Assembly (NCBI GenBank): GCA_009780035.1 | Contig: WRAU01000002.1 | Location: 124,001 to 188,000 of the forward strand | Length of the DNA stretch: 64,000 bases | Direction: 5' to 3' | Origin: Alphaproteobacteria bacterium | GTDB taxonomy: Bacteria > Pseudomonadota > Alphaproteobacteria > WRAU01 > Hepatincolaceae | Position numbers and translations under genes: made by a program | Notes under the pieces: generated by a model | The model's input: the letters and a program-made list of their open reading frames with translations, nothing else | Databases searched by the model: none | Told to the model about the DNA's origin: nothing | Shown: in pieces, positions 27,683-37,139 of the stretch | How positions within the stretch are numbered: position 1 is the first letter of the stretch | Layout: each line of letters begins with the position of its first letter

Positions 27683-28240
27683 ATGAATAATTCAATTATT
27701 GTTGGAATTTCTGGCGCAAGCGGAATTATTTATGCAGTTAAACTATTAGAAGCTCTTAAAAAACTTAATATTAGAACTATTCTTGTGGTTTCTAAAATGG
27801 GATTTTTTACCGCTCAGCATGAACTGAACTTATCGCAAGAACAGCTAATTGCAATGTCTGATGAGTTTTACCCTAATAATGCCCTGCATTCTTCTATTTC
27901 TTCGGGATCTTTTTTAACAAAAGGCATGATTATAGCACCCTGCTCGGTAAAAACTCTTTCTGGCATAGCTAATTCTTATAACGATAACTTAATTACTAGA
28001 GCTGCCGATGTAATACTTAAAGAAAGACGGAAACTTGTGCTGATGTTCCGGGAGGCTCCTTTGCATTTAGGACACATTGAATTAATGCAGAAAGCTACAT
28101 TGAATGGAGCAATTATTATGCCGCCAATGCCGGCTTTTTATAATAAGCCCCAGTCAATTGAAGATATTGTCCAGCATAGCGTTGCTAGATGCCTAGACTT
28201 GCTAGGCATTGAGAATAGTCTTTCGCGGCGGTGGCAGTAA
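27683..28240 (+). CDS. ubiX: flavin prenyltransferase UbiX
   Basis: Makes prenylated FMN, the cofactor of the UbiD decarboxylase in ubiquinone synthesis. From ATG 27683 it has 185 residues: VGISGASGIIYAVKLLEAL (FMN-phosphate site), SGSFLTKGMIIAPCSVKTLSGIA, a typical ...REAPLHLGHIELM motif, and MPPMPAFYNKP. A longer in-frame start at 27623 adds a hydrophobic stretch not seen in the family and is rejected. The stop overlaps the trmFO start (TAATG). Confidence 0.95.
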   Translation: MNNSIIVGISGASGIIYAVKLLEALKKLNIRTILVVSKMGFFTAQHELNLSQEQLIAMSDEFYPNNALHSSISSGSFLTKGMIIAPCSVKTLSGIANSYNDNLITRAADVILKERRKLVLMFREAPLHLGHIELMQKATLNGAIIMPPMPAFYNKPQSIEDIVQHSVARCLDLLGIENSLSRRWQ

Positions 28241-29568
28241 TGCAAGAAATTATTGTAGTTGGTGCAGGTTTAGCAGGCAGCGAATGTGCATTTCAGTTAG
28301 CAAGTCGTGGATTTCATGTAAAACTGATTGAAATGAAGCCCTTAAAGAAAAGCCCTGCCCATACCTTAGATAGCTTTGCCGAGCTGGTGTGTTCTAATTC
28401 TTTCCGCAGCGATAATATAAAATCGGCAGTAGGTCTTATGCACCAAGAACTGCGGGAATTGGATTCTCTTATCATGAAAATTGCTGATAAACATAAAGTT
28501 CCGGCAGGCGATGCTTTGGCGGTTGACCGTATAGCTTTTTCTAATGATATTACTGAAATTTTACAATCTCACCCTAACATTACAATTATTCACGAAGAAT
28601 TTAAAAACATAAAAGAGCAATCTCAAGATAATATTGTAATTATTGCTAGCGGTCCTTTAACCAGCGAAAATTTAAATACTGAGATACTAAATATGATTGG
28701 TGAAAAATCTTTCAATTTTTTTGATGCTATTGCTCCTATTGTTTATAAGGACAGCATAGATTTCTCAAAAGCATGGTGGCAGTCCCGCTACGAAAAAGGC
28801 AATGGCAAAGATTACATAAATTGCGGTATGACCGAGAGCGAATATGATGTTTTCTATCATGAGCTTATCAATGCGGAATATATGGAATTCGCCGATTATG
28901 AAAAAGAAATTCCTTATTTTGAAGGCTGTCTGCCTATTGAGGTAATGGCAAATCGCGGTAAACAAACTCTGCTGTTTGGTCCGTTGAAACCTGTAGGGCT
29001 TATAAATCCTCATACATGCGAACAGCCGTTTGCTGTGCTGCAGTTAAGACAAGATAACCATTTAGGAAGTCTTTACAATATGGTAGGCTGCCAAACTAAA
29101 TTAAAATATAATGAGCAGCTAAGAATCTTTAGATTGATTCCAGCCTTGCAAAATGCCGAGTTTGCTAAATTAGGCAGCATCCATAAAAACACCTTTATTA
29201 ACTCACCGCAAGTGCTGAATGATAATCTTTCTTTGAAGAATTATGAAAATATCTTTTTCGCCGGACAAATCACCGGCTGCGAAGGTTATGTAGAAAGCAC
29301 GGCAGTAGGATTAATGTGCGCTTTATTTGTAAATGCAAAATTGCATAATAAAGAATTAAAAATTCCTCAACTAAGTGCCTTAGGTGCAATTTTAAATCAC
29401 ATTCTAAGCAGCAAAGACAATTATCAGCCATCTAACATAAATTTTGGACTGTTCCCTGATATTACTCCTGCCAATATAAAAAAGTTGAAAAAATCCGATA
29501 AAAAAGATTTAATTACAGAAAAATCTTTAGAAAATATTAAAATACTAAAAACCAGTATTTTACTTTAA
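28240..29568 (+). CDS. trmFO: folate/FAD-dependent tRNA (m5U54) methyltransferase TrmFO
   Basis: Methylates U54 in the tRNA T-loop using methylenetetrahydrofolate and FADH2. The 442-residue product from ATG 28240 has the FAD-binding VVGAGLAGSECAFQLASRG, EMKP, LVCSNSFRS (with the family's reactive Cys region), PAGDALAVDR, and the C-terminal FAD region FFAGQITGCEGYVESTAVG. TrmFO is the form typical of Gram-positives and alphaproteobacteria, in contrast to the SAM-dependent TrmA of E. coli, and supports the lineage call. Confidence 0.96.
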   Translation: MQEIIVVGAGLAGSECAFQLASRGFHVKLIEMKPLKKSPAHTLDSFAELVCSNSFRSDNIKSAVGLMHQELRELDSLIMKIADKHKVPAGDALAVDRIAFSNDITEILQSHPNITIIHEEFKNIKEQSQDNIVIIASGPLTSENLNTEILNMIGEKSFNFFDAIAPIVYKDSIDFSKAWWQSRYEKGNGKDYINCGMTESEYDVFYHELINAEYMEFADYEKEIPYFEGCLPIEVMANRGKQTLLFGPLKPVGLINPHTCEQPFAVLQLRQDNHLGSLYNMVGCQTKLKYNEQLRIFRLIPALQNAEFAKLGSIHKNTFINSPQVLNDNLSLKNYENIFFAGQITGCEGYVESTAVGLMCALFVNAKLHNKELKIPQLSALGAILNHILSSKDNYQPSNINFGLFPDITPANIKKLKKSDKKDLITEKSLENIKILKTSILL

Positions 29569-29618
29569 TATTAAGAGCAACTGGTAGTATATATAAAGAT
29601 AAAAAATTGAATTTTTAA

Positions 29619-29647
29619 TTGACTATCGGTCTTTTTTTATATATAAT
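29619..29647 (+). promoter_or_regulatory. sigma-70 promoter upstream of the 29.7-kb membrane protein
   Basis: TTGACT (29619..29624), exactly 17 bp, then a perfect TATAAT (29642..29647). The predicted start near 29654 supports initiating translation at ATG 29699 rather than at an earlier in-frame codon. Confidence 0.65.
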
Positions 29648-29698
29648 TTATGATTGTATAATGCTATAAAATATTTAAACAATGATTGGTATATAGTA

Positions 29699-30883
29699 AT
29701 GGCAAGAAAAATAGAAGACATTAGAAAAAGAAGATATAAAGAAGGGTTATCCTCTGAAAGCCCTGCTGAACCAGTGCAAAATGTTCCAGAACAGCCAGTT
29801 GAGGCTCCTAAAAAAAGCAGCCGGTTTAATCTTTTAAATATTTTTCGTCGTAAGCCTAAAGAAAAAGAATCTCTTGAAAATTCTGAACAAAAAAGTAAAA
29901 AGCAAAAAGTAAAAAAAAGCTTAAAAAGAGAGCTATCTGATGGCGGTCATTTTAAAATAATTCCTTTTATTGTTTACATTATAATATTTTTAGGAAGTAT
30001 TGCTGCTCTTGCTGTTTATATCTTTGATAGAGAATCCCTATATGAAACTAAAAATAAAAGACTTTTTACTGTAACAACAACGCCGGCAGCTCATACAGAA
30101 ACACAAAATGCTGCTCCTTTAATAGAGCAAGCTCCTATTATTGAACAAAGTGCAGCCGCTCCTATAGAATCAGTTATTCCTAATTCGGCAATTAGTGATA
30201 TTGCAACTTTTAGATTAGTTGATGTTACCCCAAGAAATCTAGGCACAACTAGACTGCCTTTTGCTGATTTCTTAAGTTTTATCGGCAGCAACCGCAGCGA
30301 TTTCTGTAGATATGCCGAAACTGCTAGAATGGCATTTATTTTAGCTAATAATGAGTTAAGAGATTATTCTTCTAATCCTACTTTCCCTGTTAATAACAAG
30401 TTAATGGATTATAATAATTGTATGAATTCTTCAGTATGGTCAGAAACTGAATTATTTAATTTATATAATAATCTTTTTGACGATTTTTTATCTACCAGCA
30501 CGCAAGATGATGTTCTTTTAAGAAAATTGAATGCAGCTAAATCTTTTAATTTGCATGTTAATTTTAACCCTGTTAGAGATATGCCAGAGGCTTTCAAAAA
30601 TTCATTTCTTTCAGAAAGTAGTTTTACTCAATTATTTAGAGGAAACTATATGAATCAAATATTATTCTGTAATTACTCAAATATGTTTGCTAAAGCCTAT
30701 GATCAGTTCGTTTCTAAAAGAGTTGGTTCTTTGAAGCCAGTAGCTAACTGTTTAAGTGATTTTGTTAATAATCAAGAAGCATATACCCAGTATGTGTTCT
30801 ATTTTAACTTCATACAGCCTAACTCTAAAGATCCTAATGTGATTGCTTTACAGTCTGCCTTAATTCCTAATAACGAAAATTAA
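29699..30883 (+). CDS. single-pass membrane protein with a periplasmic domain, unknown function
   Basis: From ATG 29699 the product is 394 residues. A basic cytoplasmic N-terminus of about 80 residues (MARKIEDIRKRRYKEG, then a Lys/Glu/Pro/Ser-rich stretch) is followed by one membrane helix (about 91-114, FIVYIIIFLGSIAALAVYIF), an Ala/Pro/Thr/Glu-rich linker, and a folded periplasmic region of about 230 residues rich in Asn, Phe and Tyr with several Cys (FCRYAETAR, NNCMNSS, LFCNYS, VANCLSD). No family recognised. The organisation recalls divisome or envelope scaffold proteins, but that is only a guess. Its own promoter and a terminator make it a single-gene unit. Confidence 0.65.
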   Translation: MARKIEDIRKRRYKEGLSSESPAEPVQNVPEQPVEAPKKSSRFNLLNIFRRKPKEKESLENSEQKSKKQKVKKSLKRELSDGGHFKIIPFIVYIIIFLGSIAALAVYIFDRESLYETKNKRLFTVTTTPAAHTETQNAAPLIEQAPIIEQSAAAPIESVIPNSAISDIATFRLVDVTPRNLGTTRLPFADFLSFIGSNRSDFCRYAETARMAFILANNELRDYSSNPTFPVNNKLMDYNNCMNSSVWSETELFNLYNNLFDDFLSTSTQDDVLLRKLNAAKSFNLHVNFNPVRDMPEAFKNSFLSESSFTQLFRGNYMNQILFCNYSNMFAKAYDQFVSKRVGSLKPVANCLSDFVNNQEAYTQYVFYFNFIQPNSKDPNVIALQSALIPNNEN

Positions 30884-30900
30884 AATACTCTATAACTTTA

Positions 30901-30938
30901 AATAAAGTGTGCGGTTAAATATAATCGTGCACTTTATT
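30901..30938. terminator. hairpin terminator after the membrane protein
   Basis: Arms AATAAAGTG and CACTTTATT, extended to 13 pairs by two wobble and two GC pairs, with a 12-base AT loop, 17 bp after the upstream stop. Symmetric A/T ends would allow use on both strands. Confidence 0.65.
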
Positions 30939-30956
30939 ATGGAATGAATATAATTT

Positions 30957-31904
30957 ATGAAAAATTATAATGTAGCTTTTTCAATTAATAGAAATTATTT
31001 GCTATTTTGCTTTATAACTATTCATTCACTATTGCACCATAATAAAAACAGCTTCTTTAATATATATATTCAGCATAATAATTGCCTATCGCAAAACGAT
31101 ATTGATATATTTCTAAACCAGCCTCCTTTAAGCAGCTATAATAATTTTCAAGTCTATTTGCTTGATTGCTCTTCACTAGAGGAATTAGCAGATATTAAAG
31201 ACGGCGGCAAATGGACTAAGGAAATTTATTTTAAACTTTTTCTGCCTAATTTACTGCCAAATGTAGATAAAGTATTATTTTTAGATGCAGATGTTCTTAT
31301 TACTTCTAATATTGAAGCCTTTTTAGATAAAAACTTAGGTAATTATATATTCTGCGGTGATAAGTTTTCTAATAGATTAAATGTCGGCATTTTGCTTATC
31401 AATATGATTGCAGCAAGAAATAATAATATTAAAGAAAGATCTATCAATTTTATAAAAGAGCAGTTTAATAATAATTACACAGATTTTTATAAAATTACTG
31501 AGGAATATGCAATTAATACAATATTAGCTGATAAAATAACTTATGCTGATAATATAATTACTCTTACTTCAAAAAGCAGCCTTACAAAAAATTATAGTGC
31601 AATTCATTTTGTCGGCATAAAGCCTTGGCATTTAGATAGAAGAATTGCGGCTAAAGATATAAAAAAAATATATTTAAATTATTTAAATAACTTAAGATTA
31701 TTTGCAAAAAATAAAACAAGTGAAATTTTAATAGTGTCTTTATACTATTATCTGCTTTATGGCGGCTACTTTATAAATTCTTTCGCAAGGAGAATAAAGA
31801 ATTCCATCTATAAAAATATCTTTAAAATGCCTAAATATAAATATCTTCATACGGGCTTAACCATGTCCTTTATTATTAAAAATTCTATTTTAAATAATAA
31901 GTAA
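30957..31904 (+). CDS. glycosyltransferase family 8 (LPS-type)
   Basis: 315-residue GT-A-fold galactosyl/glucosyltransferase of the LgtC/WaaJ type, which adds a sugar from a UDP-donor to LPS or another glycan. Visible features are an N-terminal VAFSINRNYLLFCFITIHSL, the metal-binding DxD in VDKVLFLDADVLITSNI, LNVGILLINM, and HFVGIKPW near the C-terminus, where LgtC has its donor-binding His. The last 100 residues are basic and hydrophobic, suggesting membrane attachment. The acceptor is unknown. The start is weakly supported (GGAATG before ATG 30957). Confidence 0.88.
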   Translation: MKNYNVAFSINRNYLLFCFITIHSLLHHNKNSFFNIYIQHNNCLSQNDIDIFLNQPPLSSYNNFQVYLLDCSSLEELADIKDGGKWTKEIYFKLFLPNLLPNVDKVLFLDADVLITSNIEAFLDKNLGNYIFCGDKFSNRLNVGILLINMIAARNNNIKERSINFIKEQFNNNYTDFYKITEEYAINTILADKITYADNIITLTSKSSLTKNYSAIHFVGIKPWHLDRRIAAKDIKKIYLNYLNNLRLFAKNKTSEILIVSLYYYLLYGGYFINSFARRIKNSIYKNIFKMPKYKYLHTGLTMSFIIKNSILNNK

Positions 31905-32074
31905 TTCAATCTTATTAACCTTGCCAACTGCTTATTGTAAGGCAGTAGTTTCTTATATTTTACAATTGATTTTATTCTTGTTAAGCATAAAATTGCGCAA
32001 TAACCATTAAGAATTGTAATAATAAATTTTTATGATACAATACATATTGTGTATAAAAACAAAAGGAGATAAAT

Positions 32075-32803
32075 ATGTTAAAAATAGATTATACATCGCA
32101 CATTTCGCCAGCACAAAACTTCAGACAAAGATTTTTAGTGCTGCACTATACCGCTTTAAACTTTACAGATTCCCTTACTGCGCTTAAGGGAGATGTTAGC
32201 GCCCACTACCTAGTTCCTACCTTAAAAAGCATAGATGATACTTACCCTTTAGACGAGCTAATTGTTTATTCTTTGGTAGATGAAAATAATCGGGCATGGC
32301 ATGCTGGTGTAAGCGATTGAGGGAATCGCTCAAACCTTAACGATACCAGTATCGGCATTGAAATAGTTAATATAGCAACAGATGCAGCATTTGCACCCTA
32401 CCCTGATGAACAAGTTGAGGTTATAATTGAACTATGTAAAAATATTTTAGCAAGATATCCTGATATAACCGCAACCAATGTAGTGGGACATAGCGATATT
32501 GCAGTTAGCCGAAAAATAGACCCAGGAGCTTTGTTCCCTTGGAAAAAATTATATGATAATGGTATTGGTGCTTGGTATGACGATGATACTGCAGCCAAAT
32601 ATACAGCTGAGTTTTCTGTAAATATGCCGTCAATAGAAGATGTGGCAGCGAAATTAGATGCCTATGGTTATAAGTATTCCGGTGAGCCCAGCAGTTTATT
32701 TAAAGCCTTTCAGCTGCACTTTAGACCAGAGAAATACGATGGAGTTTTAGATGTTGAAACGGCTAGCATTGCCTATGCTTTAGTTGAGAAATATATTGGC
32801 TAA
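32075..32803 (+). pseudogene. amiD: AmiD-type N-acetylmuramyl-L-alanine amidase interrupted by TGA
   Basis: Zinc amidase (Amidase_2) that cleaves the MurNAc-L-Ala bond, normally in the envelope. The frame starts at ATG 32075 behind AAAGGAG. It has [11 protein letters not shown] (first Zn His) and WHAGVSD, then TGA at 32318..32320, and continues in frame with GNRSNLNDTSIGIEIV, VVGHSDIAVSRKIDPG (Zn ligands) and a peptidoglycan-binding-like C-terminus to 32803. E. coli AmiD has Trp at the TGA position (HAGISYW...NLNDTSIGIE), so this is TGG to TGA. No signal peptide is seen. A recent nonsense mutation or UGA read-through are both possible. Confidence 0.8.
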
Positions 32804-32827
32804 TAATTATTCTTGATAAAATTATCT

Positions 32828-32909
32828 TATGAATGTCATGGTGGAGCAAAACAGCATCCATATAATTAAACTGCAAATGGATACCGTTTGCTCCACCATG
32901 ACATTCATA
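32828..32909. repeat. long inverted repeat between amiD and galU
   Basis: Arms 32828..32850 and 32887..32909 are perfectly complementary (23 bp, including GTCATGGTGGAGCAAA). An inner, imperfect extension (GCATCCAT against ATGGATACC) leaves a loop of about 14 bases. It ends exactly at the galU stop, so it can terminate both convergent transcripts. It shares the ATGGATAC...ATGAC frame with hairpins at 13.5 and 61.3 kb. Confidence 0.8.
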
Positions 32910-33797
32910 TTAACTGCCAAGTTTTCTTTTAAGAATATCCTTAATTTTTTCAGCATATTCAGAATAATCTAGTCCAACTTCAATACTTGCCTCCAATAGT
33001 CCTAACGGATTACCGCAGTCAAACCTTTCGCCAGTATATTCATAGCCGACTGTTTTATGCTGTTGGATAATTTTATCTATGGAATCTGTAAGCTGAATTT
33101 CACCCCCTACTCCTTTTTGAGCCTTTTCAAGATGTTCAAAGATTGTAGGCTGTAGAATATATCTGCCAATAATTGCATAATTAGAAGGAGCATCTTCTGC
33201 CTTTGGTTTTTCTACAACAGACTTCACATTTACCAAAAAGTGCTGCGGATGCTGATTGCCAGTATTCAACACACCATAAGAAGAAACATTTGCCCAGGCA
33301 ACTTCCTGATAAGCCAGCATCATTTCAATATCCGCATGGCTATTGTAAATATCTACCATTTTCGCTAAACATGTTGGCGAAGATTTTAAATATTCATCCG
33401 GCAGAAGGACTGCAAAAGGCTCATTATTAATTAAAGCCTTAGCACACCAAATAGCATGACCTAAACCACTAGGAGACTGCTGCCGCGTAAAAAATGCTTT
33501 GCCGGGCTTCGGTATGCCTTGTGAAATTAAGTCTTTATACCGATGTTTTTTTTCATCTGTTAACCGTCTTTCTAATTCGTAAGAAATATCAAAATGATCT
33601 TCAATAATTGCTTTGCCTCTGCCTGTAACAAAAATAAACTCTTCAATCCCAGCACTCATAGCTTCTTCTACGGCATACTGCACGATAGGCTTATTAAAAA
33701 CCGGCATCATTTCCTTAGGAACAACTTTCGTAGCCGGCAGAAATCTTGTGCCTAACCCTGCTACAGGAAAAACTGCCTTTTTAATTTTTTTCTTCAT
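32910..33797 (-). CDS. galU: UTP-glucose-1-phosphate uridylyltransferase
   Basis: Makes UDP-glucose for LPS and other glycans. The 295 residues have the nucleotide motif VFPVAGLGTRFLPATKVVPKEM, YAVEEAMSAGIEEFIFVTGRGK, LGHAIWCAK, AVLLPDEYL, VEKPKAEDAPSNYAIIGRYIL and DCGNPLG near the C-terminus. AAAGGAG precedes ATG 33797. It is 20 bp downstream of pepN and may be co-transcribed. It would supply the donor for the GT8 gene nearby. Confidence 0.97.
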   Translation of the reverse strand: MKKKIKKAVFPVAGLGTRFLPATKVVPKEMMPVFNKPIVQYAVEEAMSAGIEEFIFVTGRGKAIIEDHFDISYELERRLTDEKKHRYKDLISQGIPKPGKAFFTRQQSPSGLGHAIWCAKALINNEPFAVLLPDEYLKSSPTCLAKMVDIYNSHADIEMMLAYQEVAWANVSSYGVLNTGNQHPQHFLVNVKSVVEKPKAEDAPSNYAIIGRYILQPTIFEHLEKAQKGVGGEIQLTDSIDKIIQQHKTVGYEYTGERFDCGNPLGLLEASIEVGLDYSEYAEKIKDILKRKLGS

Positions 33798-33817
33798 TAT
33801 ATATCTCCTTTGTTTAA

Positions 33818-36430
33818 TTATGCTAAAGATTTAGATAAAATTTCATATAAGCCTTTAGAAATATTAGGTTTTTTAAGAATATTATTAATAGACTGCCGAA
33901 TTAAATTCTGCCTTTGGGAATCATACACATTTAATTTTGAGAAATTTTTAGCCAAATTTGCCGAAACGCTAGGATTAATATCGTCCATTTTTATAATAAT
34001 TTCTTCCAAAAATTTATAGCCGCTGCCGTTAATATCGTGGAAAGCAGCAATATTTGATGTCCAGCCGCCGATTAAATGGCGAACCTTGTTAGGATTAGTA
34101 TAGGAAAAAGTATCAAGAGTTGTTAGTCTTCTTACATTCTCAATAGCATCTTTATGGCTGATGCTTGCTGAGATTAAAAACCATTTATTAAGCACGGTTG
34201 GATAGTTTTCAAATTCTTGATAAAACGAGCTGAAAATTTCTGTATGCTGCGGTGTATTTAAAAAATCTTTAACACTAGATAGCGCTCCAATTTTTTTAGT
34301 CATAGATTTTGTAGTTTTAAAATAGGCAGCTGCCATGCTTAAATATTCTTCTTTTTTAGTTTTTAATAAATAAAAGAGGCAGCGGTTTTTTAAACTGCGC
34401 TGACCCATCATTATTGTGGAAAATTCACTTTCTACATCATTTATGGAATTAAAAATACTGGCAAATTCTTTCTCAAAAGTATTAGCAATTGCTTCTTCCA
34501 TATTTTTGATAGTTTTCAGCATGCTGTCTATCGGCAGATTTTTATCAAAATTCATTTCCAATGACGCAAAAGTCGGCAGCCTTAAAAGTGTTGCAGTCAT
34601 ATACATATCGCTTTGATAGTTTTTTAGTATATTTGCAAGCGGCAGCACTAATTTTTTATATTCATCCTGCCCAATTTTTTCTCCGTTTTCTAAGCGGTTG
34701 ATAATATTCAGCATGTGTTTTCTAAAATACTTCTGCGAAGATTCAAAGCGATTAAAGCCATCGCTATCGTAATTCATTAAAATAGCTAAATCTTCATCTG
34801 ATTGGTTAAAATCTAAAATTATTGGAGCTGAAAAATAACGATTTATCGATAAAATTGGTTCCTCAGCAATATTTTCAAAAATAAATTCTGCTGATTTAGA
34901 ATCCAATACTGCAACATACTCTTTATCGCCGCTTAAATCTAGCTGCACCCCGCTTTTGCTGAACAATGCTAATCGCATCGGCAGCACTAAATTCTGTTTT
35001 TCGCTTTGGTCAAAAGTAGGGTTATTAGTTTGTGATAGCATAATGCTAAAATTTTTAGCCTCAGCATTGTAAGAAGTTTTCACACTAACAATAGGCGTCC
35101 CTGATTGAGCATACCATTGTTTAAATTTTTCTAAGCTAACACCCCCGGCAACTTCCATAGCATGCACGAAATCTTCACAGGCAACTGCCTGACCGTCAAA
35201 AAGTTCAAAATATTTAGCAATGCCTTTCTTGAAGTTATCTACGCCGATTAAAGTTTCAATCATTCTTATAACTTCCGAGCCTTTATCGTAAACAGTAGTT
35301 GTATAAAAATTATTCATTTCAATGTAAGACTGCGGACGAATTGGATGTGCCAGCGGACCTTTATCTTCAGCAAACTGCACATTACGCAGCACTTCCACAT
35401 CATTGATTCTAACAATATCCCTGTGTCTTACATCTTCAGAAAATAAATGATCTCTAAATACGGTCAGCCCTTCTTTAAGAGTTAGCTGAAACCAATCACG
35501 GCAGGTAATTCTATCGCCTGTATAATTATGAAAATACTCATGAGCAACAATGGATTCAATATTAAAGAAATCGTCATCGGTAGCAATATAAGGATCTGCT
35601 AAAACATATGCCTCATTAAAAATATTTAAACTTTTATTTTCCATAGCGCCAAAGTTAAAATCACTAACTGCTACAATAGAAAAAACTTCAAGTTCATATT
35701 CTAAACCAAAAGTTTCTTCGTCCCAGCGCATAGCGCGGGCAAGACTATCAAGGGCAAACCGAGCCTGTTCTTTTTTGCCTTTTTCCACATAAACGGCTAA
35801 CGCAACATCACGACCGCTTTTGGTTTTAAATGGTTTGGAACAAATATCAAAATTTCCTGCCACAAAGGCAAAAAGATAAGAAGGCTTAGGGAAAGGATCA
35901 TCAAAAACACAGGTTCTAATCTCTCCTTTTGTTGTATCGGAAATTAAATTTCCATTAGACAGCAGCGTTTCAAAGCTGCTTGAATTAGCCGATATACTTA
36001 CCTGCCATACACTCATAACATCTGGTCTATCTATAAACCATGTTATTCTTCTAAAGCCCTCTGGTTCGCATTGCGAAGCTATACAGGAATTGCTTTTATA
36101 AATTCCCATTAGCTTAGTGTTGGTATATGGATTTATTTCAACAGTTGTTTGAATGGTAAATTCATTGGGAACATTAAAAATAGTTAGAATATTTTCATCT
36201 AATTCATAATCTGCACTGCTTGCAAGAAGATTATTATTAAGACTAACAGATTTTGTAATTAATTCATCGCCATTTAGGTGCAAATCGGCAGCTGCAGAAT
36301 TTTTTTTGATATGTAAGTTAGATTTTACCACAATTTTATCGCTTAATATGGTAAAATCTAAATGGGTTTTAGTAATAAAAAAGTCGGGTTTCTTATAATC
36401 TTTTAAATATTTTACAACAGGCTCAGACAT
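33818..36430 (-). CDS. pepN: aminopeptidase N (M1 family)
   Basis: Cytoplasmic zinc aminopeptidase of 870 residues, close to the usual 870-890 of proteobacterial PepN. The exopeptidase motif FGAMENKSLNIF and the zinc site VAHEYFHNYTGDRITCRDW (HEXXH and the distant Glu in KEGLTVFRD) are intact, followed by the bacterial PepN middle and C-terminal helical domains. AAGGAG precedes ATG 36430. It trims peptides for amino-acid recycling and fits a lifestyle of peptide uptake. Confidence 0.96.
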   Translation of the reverse strand: MSEPVVKYLKDYKKPDFFITKTHLDFTILSDKIVVKSNLHIKKNSAAADLHLNGDELITKSVSLNNNLLASSADYELDENILTIFNVPNEFTIQTTVEINPYTNTKLMGIYKSNSCIASQCEPEGFRRITWFIDRPDVMSVWQVSISANSSSFETLLSNGNLISDTTKGEIRTCVFDDPFPKPSYLFAFVAGNFDICSKPFKTKSGRDVALAVYVEKGKKEQARFALDSLARAMRWDEETFGLEYELEVFSIVAVSDFNFGAMENKSLNIFNEAYVLADPYIATDDDFFNIESIVAHEYFHNYTGDRITCRDWFQLTLKEGLTVFRDHLFSEDVRHRDIVRINDVEVLRNVQFAEDKGPLAHPIRPQSYIEMNNFYTTTVYDKGSEVIRMIETLIGVDNFKKGIAKYFELFDGQAVACEDFVHAMEVAGGVSLEKFKQWYAQSGTPIVSVKTSYNAEAKNFSIMLSQTNNPTFDQSEKQNLVLPMRLALFSKSGVQLDLSGDKEYVAVLDSKSAEFIFENIAEEPILSINRYFSAPIILDFNQSDEDLAILMNYDSDGFNRFESSQKYFRKHMLNIINRLENGEKIGQDEYKKLVLPLANILKNYQSDMYMTATLLRLPTFASLEMNFDKNLPIDSMLKTIKNMEEAIANTFEKEFASIFNSINDVESEFSTIMMGQRSLKNRCLFYLLKTKKEEYLSMAAAYFKTTKSMTKKIGALSSVKDFLNTPQHTEIFSSFYQEFENYPTVLNKWFLISASISHKDAIENVRRLTTLDTFSYTNPNKVRHLIGGWTSNIAAFHDINGSGYKFLEEIIIKMDDINPSVSANLAKNFSKLNVYDSQRQNLIRQSINNILKKPNISKGLYEILSKSLA

Positions 36431-36470
36431 TTTATCTCCTTATAATGTAAATAATTGCCATCTTTTAAAT

Positions 36471-36737
<267 letters not shown>

Positions 36738-37046
36738 TTATACACATTCATAAACATTAGAAATTGGTTGTAAAAAATAGCAGGTATTGAAAATTTGTCT
36801 TTTAACTAGCTTTGCTTCCTTTTTTTTAGTAGCGCAAATTAAATTGGCTTCAAAATCAATATTAAATTTTGGAGCAAAAAGCTCGCTGCATAAAATAAAA
36901 GTTGGATTTAGATCTGGCAGCATTTGATAGACAACAATATCTTTTCTATAATTATTAGGATCGTATATGTTTATTTTAGCACAGCCATATACAAAACTAA
37001 GCATTAAGAAAACTAAAAATAATTTAATCAAAACTCCAACCTGCAA
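36738..37046 (-). CDS. small lipoprotein of unknown function
   Basis: About 100 residues. A signal peptide with a good lipobox (LSFVYGCAK, Cys22 from the longest start) is followed by a short mature part with NPTFILCSELFAPKF and three more Cys. No ATG fits; TTG 37046 or TTG 37031 (just behind GGAG, giving MIKLFLVFLML) are the likely starts, and the second looks better. It is 18 bp upstream of the ferredoxin gene. No family recognised. Confidence 0.6.
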   Translation of the reverse strand: MQVGVLIKLFLVFLMLSFVYGCAKINIYDPNNYRKDIVVYQMLPDLNPTFILCSELFAPKFNIDFEANLICATKKKEAKLVKRQIFNTCYFLQPISNVYECV

Positions 37047-37139
37047 AACTAATTTTTATACTCTTATAGTAGCGTTTTTTGTTTAGACTTTCAATAATTA
37101 AAATGATAATATACTGCTTGGATATTTTAAGAGGCAAAA

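Noticed and set aside
31915-31950. Terminator after the GT8 gene
   Set aside because: Only a 5-bp stem (ACTGC/GCAGT) with no proper U-tract; too weak to call.
32035-32055. Operator-like ATACAAT...ATTGTGTAT before amiD
   Set aside because: The arms match imperfectly and the region is AT-rich; no regulator is suggested nearby.
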